From NCBI GenBank assembly GCA_963921825.1, contig OY997589.1:72896523-72960522 (forward strand): a stretch of DNA of 64,000 nucleotides. The letters run 5' to 3'. This document shows positions 11,939 to 22,935 of this stretch, in pieces (positions within the stretch are counted from its first letter, which is position 1; each line of letters starts with the position of its first letter). Origin of the DNA: Erodium maritimum (taxonomy: Eukaryota; Streptophyta; Magnoliopsida; Geraniales; Geraniaceae). The notes below the pieces were generated by a model that did no database searches, was not told the origin of the DNA, and saw nothing but the letters and a program-made list of their open reading frames with translations. The position numbers and the translations under genes were made by a program.

Positions 11939-13456
11939 AATGAATTTCGTCCGCGAAATTTGAATAACGCTCATAAAAGGTACAAAAGAACACGTACCCT
12001 GATAGGTCTCGCGGTAGGTGGAGGATCCTAGGGTCCGGGGGTCGGTAACTGCGTACATTCTTCCCTCCGACTCCCGCTGCCCCTGACCCGGCGCACTGAC
12101 TGCTGGGTACCCATAGCTCTGCTGCTGTCTCAGAGCTGGCACGCTCGTCGATGGCAGCGAAAACCTCGATTGCTGACTCTGACGAGGGCGACCCCTGGGT
12201 GACTGTACCGTCCGCGACTGCTGCGGCCGCTGTGCCGATGTCACTCCCAACGGCTCACGACACCATTCCATTGTGTGTCCCACACGGCCGCACCGGAGAC
12301 AGCTGGTCCCATCGGCTCCCGACTCCGAGCCCTGGCCTGCCCGGCACCCCCGCCGCAAGTGGCCTGGCTCCTTGCAGAGATGGCATGTCGGCACCCTCTG
12401 TGTCGCGACTGGCCCCATGGACGCCACCGACCCATGCTGTCTCGTTCCACCCTGGTGAGTCGGTGGTCGGAAGAATCCAGAGGTCCTCTGCCTCCTTGGG
12501 TCTCGTGACTCTGACGGCCCTGCAAAGTCGGTCGGCCGTTGTCGAACCTCGCGGGTTCTGGCCGCATCTTGGATCCCCTGCTCCACCGTCGCTGCGGTGT
12601 CCACGAGATCTGTGTACTTCCGCAGTCTCAAGGCGAGAACCTGGTTCCGAATCCCCTGCCTCAGTCCTCCCTGGAACCGCAGGCAACGGTTCTGCTCGGT
12701 CATCACCATCTCCGGCGCGAATCTGGCCAAAGCTGTGAACCTGGCCTCGTACTCTGCTACCGTCATCCCCTCCTGTTCCAAGTCTAGGAACTGCCGATGT
12801 CGCTCCAATCGAGCCGACTCGGGAAAGTACTGTTCCATAAAAACTGTCTGGAAGATGTTGTAGTCATAACCGACCATGTCCTTCACACGCCCCCACCAGT
12901 GGTAGGCGCTGTCTCTCAGCTGGTGGGCCGCGAAGGACACCCTACGACGACCCTCCTCGACACCCGATGTATCCAGGTCGCGCGTGACCTGCTCTAGCCA
13001 CCTCTCGGCTAGGTCGGGGTTCGGCTCCCCGACAAATGTAGGTATCCCGAGCTTCAGGAAGTCTAGTAGTGCTCTGGATGTGTGATCCTCTGTCTGACCG
13101 GGCCTAACTGGGACCGCGGCTGCCTCTGGAGCTGGTGAGGCCGACTCGCGGTTGGCGATGACCGCCACCAAACTCTGGACTGTCCTGGTCAACTCATCCA
13201 GGACAGTCATAACGGGTGGGTCTGCGATCGGCGGGACGCTGGGCGTGCCCGTAGAAGGTCCCGCATCGCTCCTCCTGTCCTCACCGACAGGAGTACCCTG
13301 CGCCTCGGCGTACTCGGCGGGCTCAACGGTGGGCACCCATCCTGGTGTCCCCGCTGACCGTCCCCGCCTGCCTCGCGCGGGCGCTCGTCCCCGTGCCACT
13401 GCTGCTCTTCCTCGTCTGCCACGAGCCATCAGCAGGCATCCTCTGCACGGATACAC
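11936..13456 (-). CDS. gag: Gag polyprotein of the gag-only retrotransposon
   Basis: An intact 506-residue frame. An Arg-rich N-terminus is followed by the Retrotrans_gag core at about residues 130-300, with FLKLGIPTFVGEPNPDLAE and HWWGRVKDMV. Two CX2CX4HX4C zinc knuckles follow at about 358-371 (CHLCKEPGHLRRGC) and 386-399 (CLRCGRVGHTMEWC). The last 16 or so residues run into the polypurine-tract region in a frame different from that of the residual pol end, which is consistent with a deletion joining gag to the 3' end of pol. Gag forms the cytoplasmic particle and binds RNA. An intact gag in an element without pol suggests the protein may still be used, with RT and integrase supplied in trans. 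The first Met is taken as the start; an internal Met at residue 10 (start of an Arg-rich stretch) is equally possible. Confidence 0.93.
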   Translation of the reverse strand: MYPCRGCLLMARGRRGRAAVARGRAPARGRRGRSAGTPGWVPTVEPAEYAEAQGTPVGEDRRSDAGPSTGTPSVPPIADPPVMTVLDELTRTVQSLVAVIANRESASPAPEAAAVPVRPGQTEDHTSRALLDFLKLGIPTFVGEPNPDLAERWLEQVTRDLDTSGVEEGRRRVSFAAHQLRDSAYHWWGRVKDMVGYDYNIFQTVFMEQYFPESARLERHRQFLDLEQEGMTVAEYEARFTALARFAPEMVMTEQNRCLRFQGGLRQGIRNQVLALRLRKYTDLVDTAATVEQGIQDAARTREVRQRPTDFAGPSESRDPRRQRTSGFFRPPTHQGGTRQHGSVASMGPVATQRVPTCHLCKEPGHLRRGCRAGQGSESGADGTSCLRCGRVGHTMEWCREPLGVTSAQRPQQSRTVQSPRGRPRQSQQSRFSLPSTSVPALRQQQSYGYPAVSAPGQGQRESEGRMYAVTDPRTLGSSTYRETYQGTCSFVPFMSVIQISRTKFI

Positions 13457-14269
13457 GCAAACGTTCAGTTTGCGAACTCGAAAAAAAACAACAGCTCGAA
13501 TGCAATAACGTTCACCCGGTCTACGTCTACCCCAACGTACTTGTTACTAAACACTACACCGTTCACGCTAATCATACTTTAATCATAACATCACGTACGC
13601 GGAACCTCAAACTTAACCACACAAACGTACACCAAGCCCTTATTCGGTCCCTTATGCACTTACTCATAACTTTCCGCAACCAAGCCAGTGTTCGCTACTC
13701 GTCCCTTGCGGGAAAAGTAGTAAAGGGGATGAGCGTTATGCTCACCTCCACGGACACCCGCTCGATTATGGCATACTAGTAACGCACCAAGGACTTACCA
13801 CTCTAGTCAGGGCAAAACACCAACACAGAACTGAAGCCAACATCCCACCGTCCATGCTAACAACACCTCAAGTACTCGCTCGAGTAAGATGAACCTCGAC
13901 ACGGGAAACATGTCCTCAAAACAGTAAAACACCGTTGCTCGCGCTATTAAAGCCTTAAGTATACTAATACGTAAGCGAAAAAACTCAACAACAACAACCC
14001 AACCGTACACCAGGCCTACAGCCTCTACAACCCATAACCGCGAACACAAACCCATAAATCAACGCTCAACCGTACGAACAAGAACCGAGTCACACAACCG
14101 CAAACCTAAATGTACAACGAAACGAACTCTTACCCTAGGGTACTCGTATTCTACCAGTCTCTTGCTGACCCGCACACTCGTGCGTCGCGGACAAATTACC
14201 ACCAAAACGACCCAACACGTACCATAGAACCCGACTAAACCACGAACAAGCTAAACCGGCCAAACGCCC

Positions 14270-14400
14270 ATACCAACAACAACGACGACACCCGCCCACC
14301 GGGCCAACCAAAGTCAAATAGCGCCCACCGGGCCAACCAACGACAATCACAATACGCCCACAGGGCCAACCAAAGTCAAACACAAACGCCCACGGCGTCA
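14270..14400. repeat. Short tandem repeat in the gag 5' leader
   Basis: Three to four units of CGCCCACCGGGCCAACCAA with AGTCAAA-type spacers lie in the leader between the primer site and gag. The 1.3-kb leader (13,457-14,731) otherwise contains no supportable gene. Confidence 0.75.
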
Positions 14401-14731
14401 AACAACATCAAAACAATCAAATTTTGTAAAGCTTTCTCCACTTCATTTTTAAAACCTCATACTTGACATCCCGCAGTTACAACCCGGTCCAGGCGTCCCC
14501 GAACTACGTTGTACCGACTTGATATCAGCACCGTCACGTTCGACTACAGGAGCGCTCCTGAGTCGACCCGCGACAGCTTAAAAACATTTCACGCAGCAAC
14601 AACAATCAGCAAGCCAGCAAGAAAACACTGCACGCACACACAAACACAAGCAGGACTCATAACGCTACAGGTCTACACTGACTCGACCCTCCCCACCTAA
14701 TTGACGGACAGTCCGAGGTGTGAAACCTCGA

Positions 14732-14743
14732 GCTCTGATACCA
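14732..14743 (-). other. Primer binding site, tRNA-Met type
   Basis: The minus strand reads TGGTATCAGAGC three bases after the 5' LTR end. This is the standard sequence complementary to the 3' end of initiator tRNA-Met used by many plant LTR retrotransposons. It fixes the direction of the element. Confidence 0.92.
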
Positions 14744-14746
14744 AGC

Positions 14747-17700
14747 TGTCACGCCCCAATTTCAGCGAATCGAACTCGGGACGCGAACTTTTAAAACATG
14801 AATGCTTAAAACCTGTTTTGAATAAAAGCTTTGACATTTCCATTTATTTACCAAAATAATAGTAGTATTTACAATACAAAAACGTCCCAACAAGTGGACA
14901 AGGTACACATCCGTCACTAGACTCAACAAAAGTAAAGACCAGACTCCGCTCCAAGCTCCATGAACTTCGAGAGCTCACCTAGTCCGTCCCACGAACAGTA
15001 CCTGTAGGAAAAGCAGCTAGGGGTGAGCGTTCGCTCACCACCACGGATAACAGACTGACTACGGCATAATTAGCAGACAAAGCCAGTAACACTAAAACCA
15101 AATCCAACACTGGGACTATAGTCCCCAACTCAAGTACCCAACTGACCCACAACCCGTTACCTTTCTCAACAGACTCAACACTCGATAACACAATGTAGAC
15201 CCGACACAACTATCGACGACCTCCTCCAAGGACACGATAGAAAGACTACACAACGCCAAACAAGATCACAAAGGATCGCACACCAAACAAGATCACAAAG
15301 GATCGCACACCAAACAAGATCACAAAGGATCGCATACCAGCTGCTCAGTAACCTCTCCCACTCACACGAACACGGATCATGCTAGCCAAAGAATGCTTAC
15401 AACCTGTGATACTCAAACTCGGACCAGGCCAGCCAAAGAATGCTTGCAACCTGTGTTACTCAAACTCGGACCAGGCCAGCCAAAGAATGCTTGCAACCTG
15501 TGTTACTCAAACTCGTGTCAGGCCAGCCAAAGAATGCTTGCAACCCGTTGATACTCAAACTTGGTCAGGCCAGCCAAAGAATGCTTGCAACCTACCGGGA
15601 TCCGCAATCACAATCACACGCAAATTCATCAACCAGTAACAACACAAGTTCAACACTCACAGGCACTCATGGCCACCAAGACACCAACAGTAAAACTCGA
15701 ACTCAACAGCCCCACAGGCACTCACGGCCTCCCAAGACACACCGATAGTAAGACACGGACTCAACAATCCCACAGGCACTCACGGCCTCCCAAGACACCA
15801 ACCATAAGACACGCTTGCAGCTTACCGAGACTCTAACTCGTAAGCCAGCTAAAGGAAGCTTGCAACCCCCCCGAGACTCTAACTCGGTCAGGCCAGCCAA
15901 AGACACCATCCTTAGTACACGGGCCCTCAAGGCCACCCAAAACACCAATTTAAATAGACGGGCTCTCATGGCCACCCAAACTCAATCAATAAATAATACG
16001 GGCTCTCAAGGCCACCCAAAACTCGATAATAAAAATACGGGCTCTCAAGACCACCCAAACTCAATCAATAAATAATACGGGCTCTCAAGGCCACCCAAAA
16101 CTCGATAATAAAATACGGGCTCTCAAGACCACCCAAACTCAATCAATAAATAATACGGGCTCTCAAGGCCACCCAAAACTCGATAATAAAATACGGGCTC
16201 TCAAGGCCACCCAAACTCAGTCAATAAATAATACGGGCTCTCAAGGCCACCCAGAACTCGATAATAAAATACGGGCTCTCAAGGCCACTCAAGACACCAA
16301 ATAAGCAATCAATCTCCGGCTTAACCAAGCCTCCAACAGTCCTAACATCAACAGTTTCACAATCAACCTCCGGGCATGGTCATATGCCTCCAGTACTCCT
16401 AATATAGATAAGTTCACAAACAACCTCCGGGCATGGTCATATGCCTCCAGTAAAACAATTAGCGCTAAGTTCTCTGTTCCTACGACACTACTAAGTGTCA
16501 CAAGCCTTTCCAATAATTACTAAGTCCCCGTAACATGCTTTTCTAATAAACGCTACAAACTCGTATCATGCTTTTCTAATATTTAAATAAACCTATTCAA
16601 CCCACGACACCCCAGTGTCACATGCAATTCTACTGTTAACTTTCCCCAGTCAGGGCCGAGATCCGGCTACTTTTCCCTACCTCGTATATAATCCCAAAAG
16701 CGCTCCAACAACACCCGAAGTACACCCAGTCACTCGCCGAGCTTCCCTTTTCCTCGGTCCGTAGCACGATCTAAAATAACACAAATTCAAAGTACTTTTA
16801 AACTAGTACGAATAAACCGAAAATTAACATACTTAACGCCCAAACGTAACCCCGACAATGCCGATCACTCCCAAACTTCCCAATTACTCGATATTGTCGA
16901 TAAAGGACCCGTAAAGGCCAGATTCGCCCGACATGGCGAATCTGCCCGGGTTTTGGTTAATTGCCTTCCGGGGCTCCAAAAGTTCCCGTTTTCGTTTCTA
17001 CAGTCTTAGAATATTTCAAGGAACCCAACGCACTTGACGGAATTGAATTCCGACTTCTAAGTCAATTAATTAACGTTTAAAGTTTCCAAAACCCGTTAAT
17101 TACAACTTCTCCAATTTAATTCCAAATTTCTATTCGATTAAGGATAAATGGTCCGAGGAACGTTTTAAACCACCCGAACGATAAAAACCGAGCACCCGAG
17201 CATGTGGGCCCCACCCACACTACTTGGCCGAGACCCTAGGGTTTAAGGGGAGGCTCGGCCACCATGTGGTGGCTGCTGCCAGCTCCGGCCAGCCACCACC
17301 CACGGTGGCCGGAGCTCCTCCCGAGCCTCCGGTCACCGGAAAACGTGAAATTAAACCCCCAAACACCTCTAAAACGTCTCCAACACCTCCCCCACACTCT
17401 ACACAACCCTAAGCCTTAGTTTATACTCAAACCCTAGCTTCCAAGAAAATAACCAAAACGAGAATCGATTCGGGTATTACCGTAGAGGAGAACGAGGGGA
17501 ACGGGATTGCTCTTTGCTTTGACTCGATCCAAGGGATCGATCACAAACCCTAGCTCAACCTCCCTTCTTCTCTCTTCTTCTCCTTCTCCTTCTCTCTCTA
17601 AAACCTCTCTTCTTCTTTCTAATTTAAAACAACTAACATAAAAACCCAATTAAAACTCTTTTTTTTTTCTTTTAAAACCCAAGTCTCGGCCAGCCCTTCT

Positions 17701-18177
17701 CCTCCATTCATTTTCCCCCCAAAACTAACACCACCACATTTAGGACATGTGTCAAGGTGGGTCCCACACCTTTTGGAAAATATCTAGTTAATATTTTCCA
17801 ATCAGATTCGCGAAAATCGGACGTTACGGGCCCCGAACGGGCACTTTTTCCCAAAAATTACGAAACTTGGCGGGGCACAAGGAAACGGCTCAACTAAGAC
17901 CGCTGCGATGACGGTTAAGCTTTTCGGATCCAAAACGGTCCTCGAATGGACCAAAACGTCGCTCGGTTGACTTTTCCAACGAAAAGTCAACATTTCTCAA
18001 ATTGATCAGAAAGTTGCCCTGAGTCTCCCGTAACTCACTTTGGTCAATAACGGGGTCAACTTAAGTCCGGTATGACACTCGAGGTCATTTTAGGTTCATT
18101 AAGTGTCCGTCTTAAAATTTTTAAATTTTCCTGTTTTTCGCAGGTTTGACTGGCGTTGACCGGGAGTGGTTATTACA
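14747..18177 (-). repeat. 5' LTR of the gag-only element
   Basis: It is 3,431 bp, the same length as the 3' LTR, and I found no difference between the two by reading. As the promoter-bearing LTR for minus-strand transcription it should hold the TATA box and start site, but I could not place them with confidence. Its tandem-repeat blocks lie at 15,255-15,338, 15,381-15,615 and 15,943-16,293. Confidence 0.95.
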
Positions 18178-18182
18178 TGACG

Positions 18183-18703
18183 AGTCTTATGATATGGTTG
18201 GTTGGACTCTATGTATTATGTTGGGTTTGATACCATGATGCTTCCTAATTATTTACACATATTATCTTCTCTCACATTATCAAACTTGAGCCTTCAACTA
18301 CATCACTTAGAAGATTCAGATTCAAATTGTTTTGGAAGGATACAACTTATTCCATTTTGTTAATCACTCACGCTCCAACTGCAATAATCGCTACTAATGA
18401 CACAAAACCACTCAAGGTTCCTAATCCGGCCTTTCTTTCTTGTAGGCAATAAGACTGCCCCATCTATGTTGTACTTCTCCGCATACTCTCTCTTAATGGC
18501 ATCCCTAGTCACCCAAACAAAATTTTCTCATGAAGTTTAGTACCTGTTACGAAACAGTTACATGGATCCTTCTCACGGACACAACAAGATACAAATAAAG
18601 TTTTGCCCAATGTATAAAGGGTCTATTTTAATCTCGGCCTTCATACATTCGATCAAAGATACAATGATTAACCTAGTCCCCTTTACATTAAAAGGATCAT
18701 ATA
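18183..18703. other. Flank between gypsy-type element and hAT relic, unrecognised
   Basis: Apart from scattered open stretches I recognise nothing. On the minus strand about 18,400-18,530 reads as a stop-free segment with WVTRDAIKREYAEKYNIDGA-like residues; this looks protein-like but I do not know the family. It may be part of a degraded transposon or gene. Confidence 0.3.
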
Positions 18704-21700
18704 TTGGCGGAGCTAGCTTTTTCAGTGAGGGGGGCACAATCTTTTTTAAAATAATAATACATAATGTTAAAATAATATCAATTTCATCAAAAATATTAAT
18801 ATTTAATAAATAACTACTTATTACAAGATATGACGTCGAGATTTCATATTTTGAAAATGTTGTAGAACACTTTCATTGTCAATACAATCAAAAACATCTT
18901 TCTCGATGTATACGATCATACTATCACTCATCCATTGATCTCCCATTCGATTTCTTAATCGAGTCTTGATGATATTCATAGCCAAAAATACTCTCTCCAC
19001 GGTTGCAGTAGCGGCTGGTAAGATCAGTGCCAATGTAATTAACATATAAACTAATGGATACACATAATTTCTTTTTGTCTCTACCATTTTTTCAGCAAGA
19101 ACACCAATACCTTTCAGATTTTTGAAATCGTTGCTGGAACGCATATCGATGATGTAGGTGTCAAGTTGTGTCTGAAGAATAATAAGATCCATTGCAGAAA
19201 AATCTTGAGGATAATACCCCGCAAGTCTGATCAATTTTTGCTAGTCGAAAGCTACAAACAAATCATCTGGACACAAGCATGCTACGCATAAGAGCAAATA
19301 TGTATTAACCTCGTTGAATCAGTTGTTTAATTCTTGAAGCTGCATATCTATAACAGAATAAAAAATCTCCACGCGATAATGATGCAAATTTGTAACTTCT
19401 TGAGGCCTGCGTCGTGATCTACCTGGATCTCTAAAATTGTCATCCATGTTGGGAGTATCAATTTTCGGCTCTTGGCAGAATAAAATGACTTCATTCAGAA
19501 GAGTGTCCCATTTATCCTCCCTCATCGTTTGCAAGCATTCCTTATTTATCTGTACCAAATTCATTGCATTAACAATATCTTGATCTTTTCTCTGTAATGC
19601 ATTTGAAAGCTAATTCGTAACTCCAAATATGTTTATCATCAAATGAAGCTCAAACACAAACTCGAATGATTGTAGCTTCGCCAATAAAACACCCGACTCT
19701 CCTTTTTGCTCACTATATGTTGGGTCATCAACAATTTTTTCTAGAAGCTCAATTACGGAAGAGTACATAGTTTGTAGTCTAAGTAGTGTAACATGATATG
19801 ACCCCAACGTGTATCAGTAGGGCGTTTCAAAGAAGTTTGTTGATTTAATCATCGTCCACTTACATATTCACCACTTTCAACGGCTCGATTAGTTTTCCCT
19901 ACTTGCAAATCTTGAAGAATGTCAGACCATTTTGGTGATGCACAAACAATATTCACCACACTTCCAACCAGCCAAAAAAGTGAAACAAGTTTACTATGAT
20001 GCTTGGCCACATGTACAAGTGCTAGTTGAAGTTTTTTTTATCAGCAAAAAAAACGATACTATTGATGAAGGCCCGGAGGCCAAGGGATACAGAACAGGGC
20101 TCAAGGCCCAAAAACAAACCAGAGAAGAGGAGCCCAAGAGGAACTTGGGAAGTCCAACCGAGACACATCGAAAATTGAACCGGTTCCTCGAGACACCAAC
20201 CGCGCACGCACACCGAAGAGCACACACGCCGGAAGATGAAGAGAAATCCGGCGATGCTGGCGGCTAGCACCGCACGAGCAGCGACGTGAGATCCACCATC
20301 AGGCTCCACAACCACCACGAATCGAACCGAGACAAGGTAAACCAGGAGGACATCACATGGGCTGAGAATCTCGCCGGGGCCAACACCCTAGAAAGCACAG
20401 CGAGCCTCGCCAATTCCACCACGAGCTGCGGGAAGGGACGAGGAAGATGGAGAACCAGAGCTGGAGCGAAAGCGGCGGCCAAGAGAAACCCAACGGAGGA
20501 GAGCGTTGGGGCCAACACCCAAGGAAGCAGCGAAACCTCGAACGGGCGGTGCGGAGAAGGTCGATGCGAGCACCAAAAAACGAAACGGAGCTCGAAGGAA
20601 GAGCCGCGAACAGAGAAGGACCAAAACCACCCATAGATCTGAAGAGGACTAGAGGGGCGGAGGAGGTCAGGGGGGCTTAGACAAAGAAACGAGAGGCCAA
20701 ACCCTCCCATAGATCTGAAGAAGGCCGGAAAATGAAGACGACAAAGGAGACCAAACGAGAGGGTAAGAGGGAAAGGGAGGGAAAAAGGGTCGGCGACCTC
20801 CATGGTAACAAAAGGCCAGAGGAGGCCGCCGGCGACGGAGGCAAGCAAAGAAGGGTTTCAGACGAAGGAGGAGAGGTTTCTAGAGAGAGGTCAGAGACCT
20901 TCTCTCTAGACTATACTACCTTCGTTCCCCCAAATGCTAGTTGAAGTTGATGAGCAAAACAATGAACGTAAAAGGCACAAGGATTTTCCTTCAAAATGAG
21001 AGTTTTAAGACCATTCAAGTTACCTTGCATATTGCTAGCACCATCATATCCTTGTCCTCGCAACCTTGATATGCTTAATTTGTATCTCTAAAGTAATTTA
21101 TCAATAGCCTCTTTAAGTGAGCGAGCAATGGTGCTTTTAACATGCTCAATACCCACAAAGCGTTCAATTACTCTTCCTCTTTTGTCCACATAACGAAATG
21201 CAACTGTCATTTGTTCCTTCACAGAAATGTCACGTGATACATTGACCAGAATTGAAAATATGCGTCTCCTAGATCATCAATAATAGCATTGATCGTTACA
21301 CTAGCAGCTTCATGTACCATATCTTTTTGAATATCAAGAGATGTTAATTTGAGATTTTTATCAGTATTATGCAATGTTACACCTTTTACTTCATCATTGT
21401 GGTCAGCAAGAAATTGTGAGAGCTCGAGAAAATTACCTCGATTACTTGATTCTTCAGATTCATCATGACCACGAAACGGAAGACCTTGCCTAAGAAGAAA
21501 TCGAATGCAATCTACTGAAGCAGTCAATCGAGTACGATACTCACTACGAGCTTGGTCTGTTTGCCTCAATATAATATTCTCAATATTCTGCTTCTGATTC
21601 CTCATAGCTTCCATATCTCTGACAACTTGATTGTGAGTACTATCATGACCTCCAACATGACCTTGTAATGCTTCACATTTCTTCCAATTAGAAAATCCGT

Positions 21701-22096
21701 TTTCAACAAATGATTCTCCACCTGATTGCTTCCCAATACATGGTTTAAAAAGATAACAACACAAACAATAAGCAACATCATTTGATATGTTATACTGTAG
21801 CTAGTTCGGGTACTTTTTAAACCATTCTCGATTGAATTTCCTTGCTTTATTTCCAATCTGTGTTATTGGAAAAGCATGTTGATGTGGTTGACAATGACCT
21901 CTTTGTATATATTCTCTTCGTACTTGATCTCGAATATTAGGAGAATATTGTAGAATAGGTGGTCTCTTCCCCGGATCTGTTTCAAGACTTTCATAATTGA
22001 CTTCAGAACTTGTTCCCACCACTTTACCACTCTTCTCTGAAACACCACTATTTGATATGGTTGATTTTCCCTTCTTCTCATCCGAATTGGTAAAAT
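18704..22096 (-). pseudogene. hAT-like transposase (ZMYM1/TTF-type, DUF4371 + dimerisation domain), decayed
   Basis: Read from 22,096 down to 18,821, pieces of one protein line up in order. The TTF/BED-like N-terminal part has RPPILQYSPNIRDQVRREYI and NREWFKKYP. The DUF4371-like core follows at 21.8-21.2 kb, with RLTASVDCIRFLLRQGLPFRG and FLELSQFLADHNDEVKGV. A middle part covers 21.1-19.3 kb. The C-terminal hAT dimerisation domain at about 19.2-18.8 kb has LALILPAATATVERVF and NIIKTRLRNRMGDQW. Several stops interrupt the frame and a 0.9-kb LINE insertion splits it at 20,032-20,934. The 3' end at about 18,704 has a TTGGCGGAGCTAGCTTTTTC terminus resembling the one at 511-531. The other terminus was not found. 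Such genes descend from hAT DNA transposons; this copy is inactive. Confidence 0.85.
20032..20934 (-). mobile_element. Internally deleted LINE nested in the hAT relic
   Basis: A 0.9-kb insertion flanked by direct repeats of TGCTAGTTGAAG (20,020-20,031 and 20,935-20,946), which fits a LINE target duplication. On the minus strand the right end is a GC/CT-rich leader with CCATGGAGGTCGCCGACC near 20,800, as in the 5' end of plant L1 elements. The left end finishes GTTTTTTTTGCTGATAAAAA, a typical plant LINE tail. No RT or endonuclease is present, so the element seems to be 5' plus 3' ends with the middle lost. The frames seen inside are low-complexity and not called genes. Confidence 0.75.
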
Positions 22097-22636
22097 CCTA
22101 TTTTCTTTTAAAATACAGCTCCATGAATAAAGTAATTTGGAGAGAGCTAAACTGAAAACACAAGTGTATGCTAGGATTAAACTTTAAACAATGATTTATA
22201 TATAAGTAAGTTTGTACAAACCAAGTAGAATTAGAAAGCTTAAATAATATAAACATACAACAATTAGGAAATCAAATTTGAGAAGGAATAATAGAAAAAT
22301 AATAAGAAGAATTAAAAAAAGTACAATTTGAAATTATACAAAACAGTTAATTAATTCATTACTATTATTATTATTATTAGAAAGTTTCATAAAACACATT
22401 GATCATTAAATAGCAAAATATGGCGTGGAAGAGAGGACCTTTCACTGTTAGCCGCCAACTCTCTGTCCCAAAACAGTCGCAGCTCTCGTCTGGCCTGATC
22501 TTCCGCAGCAACCACAGACGCGCTTCTTTTTGTGCAATTAACTCCTGCAGTAGGAAATACAAATTTTATCCTTCTGCAATAGAAGCCGCATGCACCCAAG
22601 ATCATTGAACCCAAGATCTTTTTGTGCAATTAACTT
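22097..22636. other. Non-coding stretch with an 18-bp direct repeat
   Basis: AT-rich, no gene recognised. CTTTTTGTGCAATTAACT occurs at about 22,527-22,544 and again at about 22,616-22,633, bracketing a segment of about 70 bp; the cause (small insertion with target duplication, or local duplication) is unknown. Confidence 0.4.
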
Positions 22637-22823
22637 ATGAATATTTTTGTGTTTACAAGTACAAAGTAATTATAGGAGAAGATAATGGGTAAATAGGTAG
22701 GAATTAGATTTCCTAATCCTATTAAGTTATATCTTCTAATTATCTACCCAAGTCTCTTACCTAAGCCAATTAGTAAGCTAAAACTTTCCTAAATATAATA
22801 GGAAGTCTCCACAAACCCTAATA
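22637..22823 (-). repeat. Probable 3' LTR of a copia remnant
   Basis: On the minus strand a polypurine-like CAAGTGAGAGAT is followed at 22,823 by TATTAGGGTTTGTGGAGAC, the place where the 3' LTR of the adjoining copia remnant should begin. The far edge at about 22,637 is a guess based on a TG dinucleotide. No 5' LTR partner was found. Confidence 0.5.
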
Positions 22824-22935
22824 ATCTCTCACTTGGAGACTGTCCATGAATGTCTTTACTTCACTCATACTCATATAACTCCAGTAACCCCCCTAATGCC
22901 CCATCAAAAAACTTCTAAGGTAGTGCGACATTTTC

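Larger units (their letters stand above)
8494..18177 (-). mobile_element. Complete gag-only Ty3/gypsy-like LTR retrotransposon (TR-GAG type)
   Basis: A 9,684-bp element read on the minus strand. Two direct LTRs of exactly 3,431 bp flank a 2,822-bp internal region. The whole element is bounded by a perfect 5-bp target duplication TGACG (8489-8493 and 18178-18182). Termini are TG...CA. A tRNA-Met-type primer site follows the 5' LTR (14747-18177), and a G-rich polypurine tract precedes the 3' LTR. The only long frame is gag; protease, RT, RNase H and integrase are absent. Just before the polypurine tract the minus strand can be read in another frame as YSNFADEIHLRG, which resembles the C-terminal end of gypsy pol, so the element looks like an internal pol deletion. 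It must depend on an autonomous partner. The long LTRs, Met primer and gag type suggest the Tekay/Del lineage, at lower certainty. Confidence 0.93.

Noticed and set aside
12151-12738. 195-codon plus-strand frame
   Set aside because: It is antisense to the gag gene and has no motif; high GC of gag produces long shadow frames.
20022-20944. Multiple overlapping frames on both strands of up to 194 codons
   Set aside because: They lie in a GC-rich LINE leader and tail; compositions are low-complexity and strands overlap fully.
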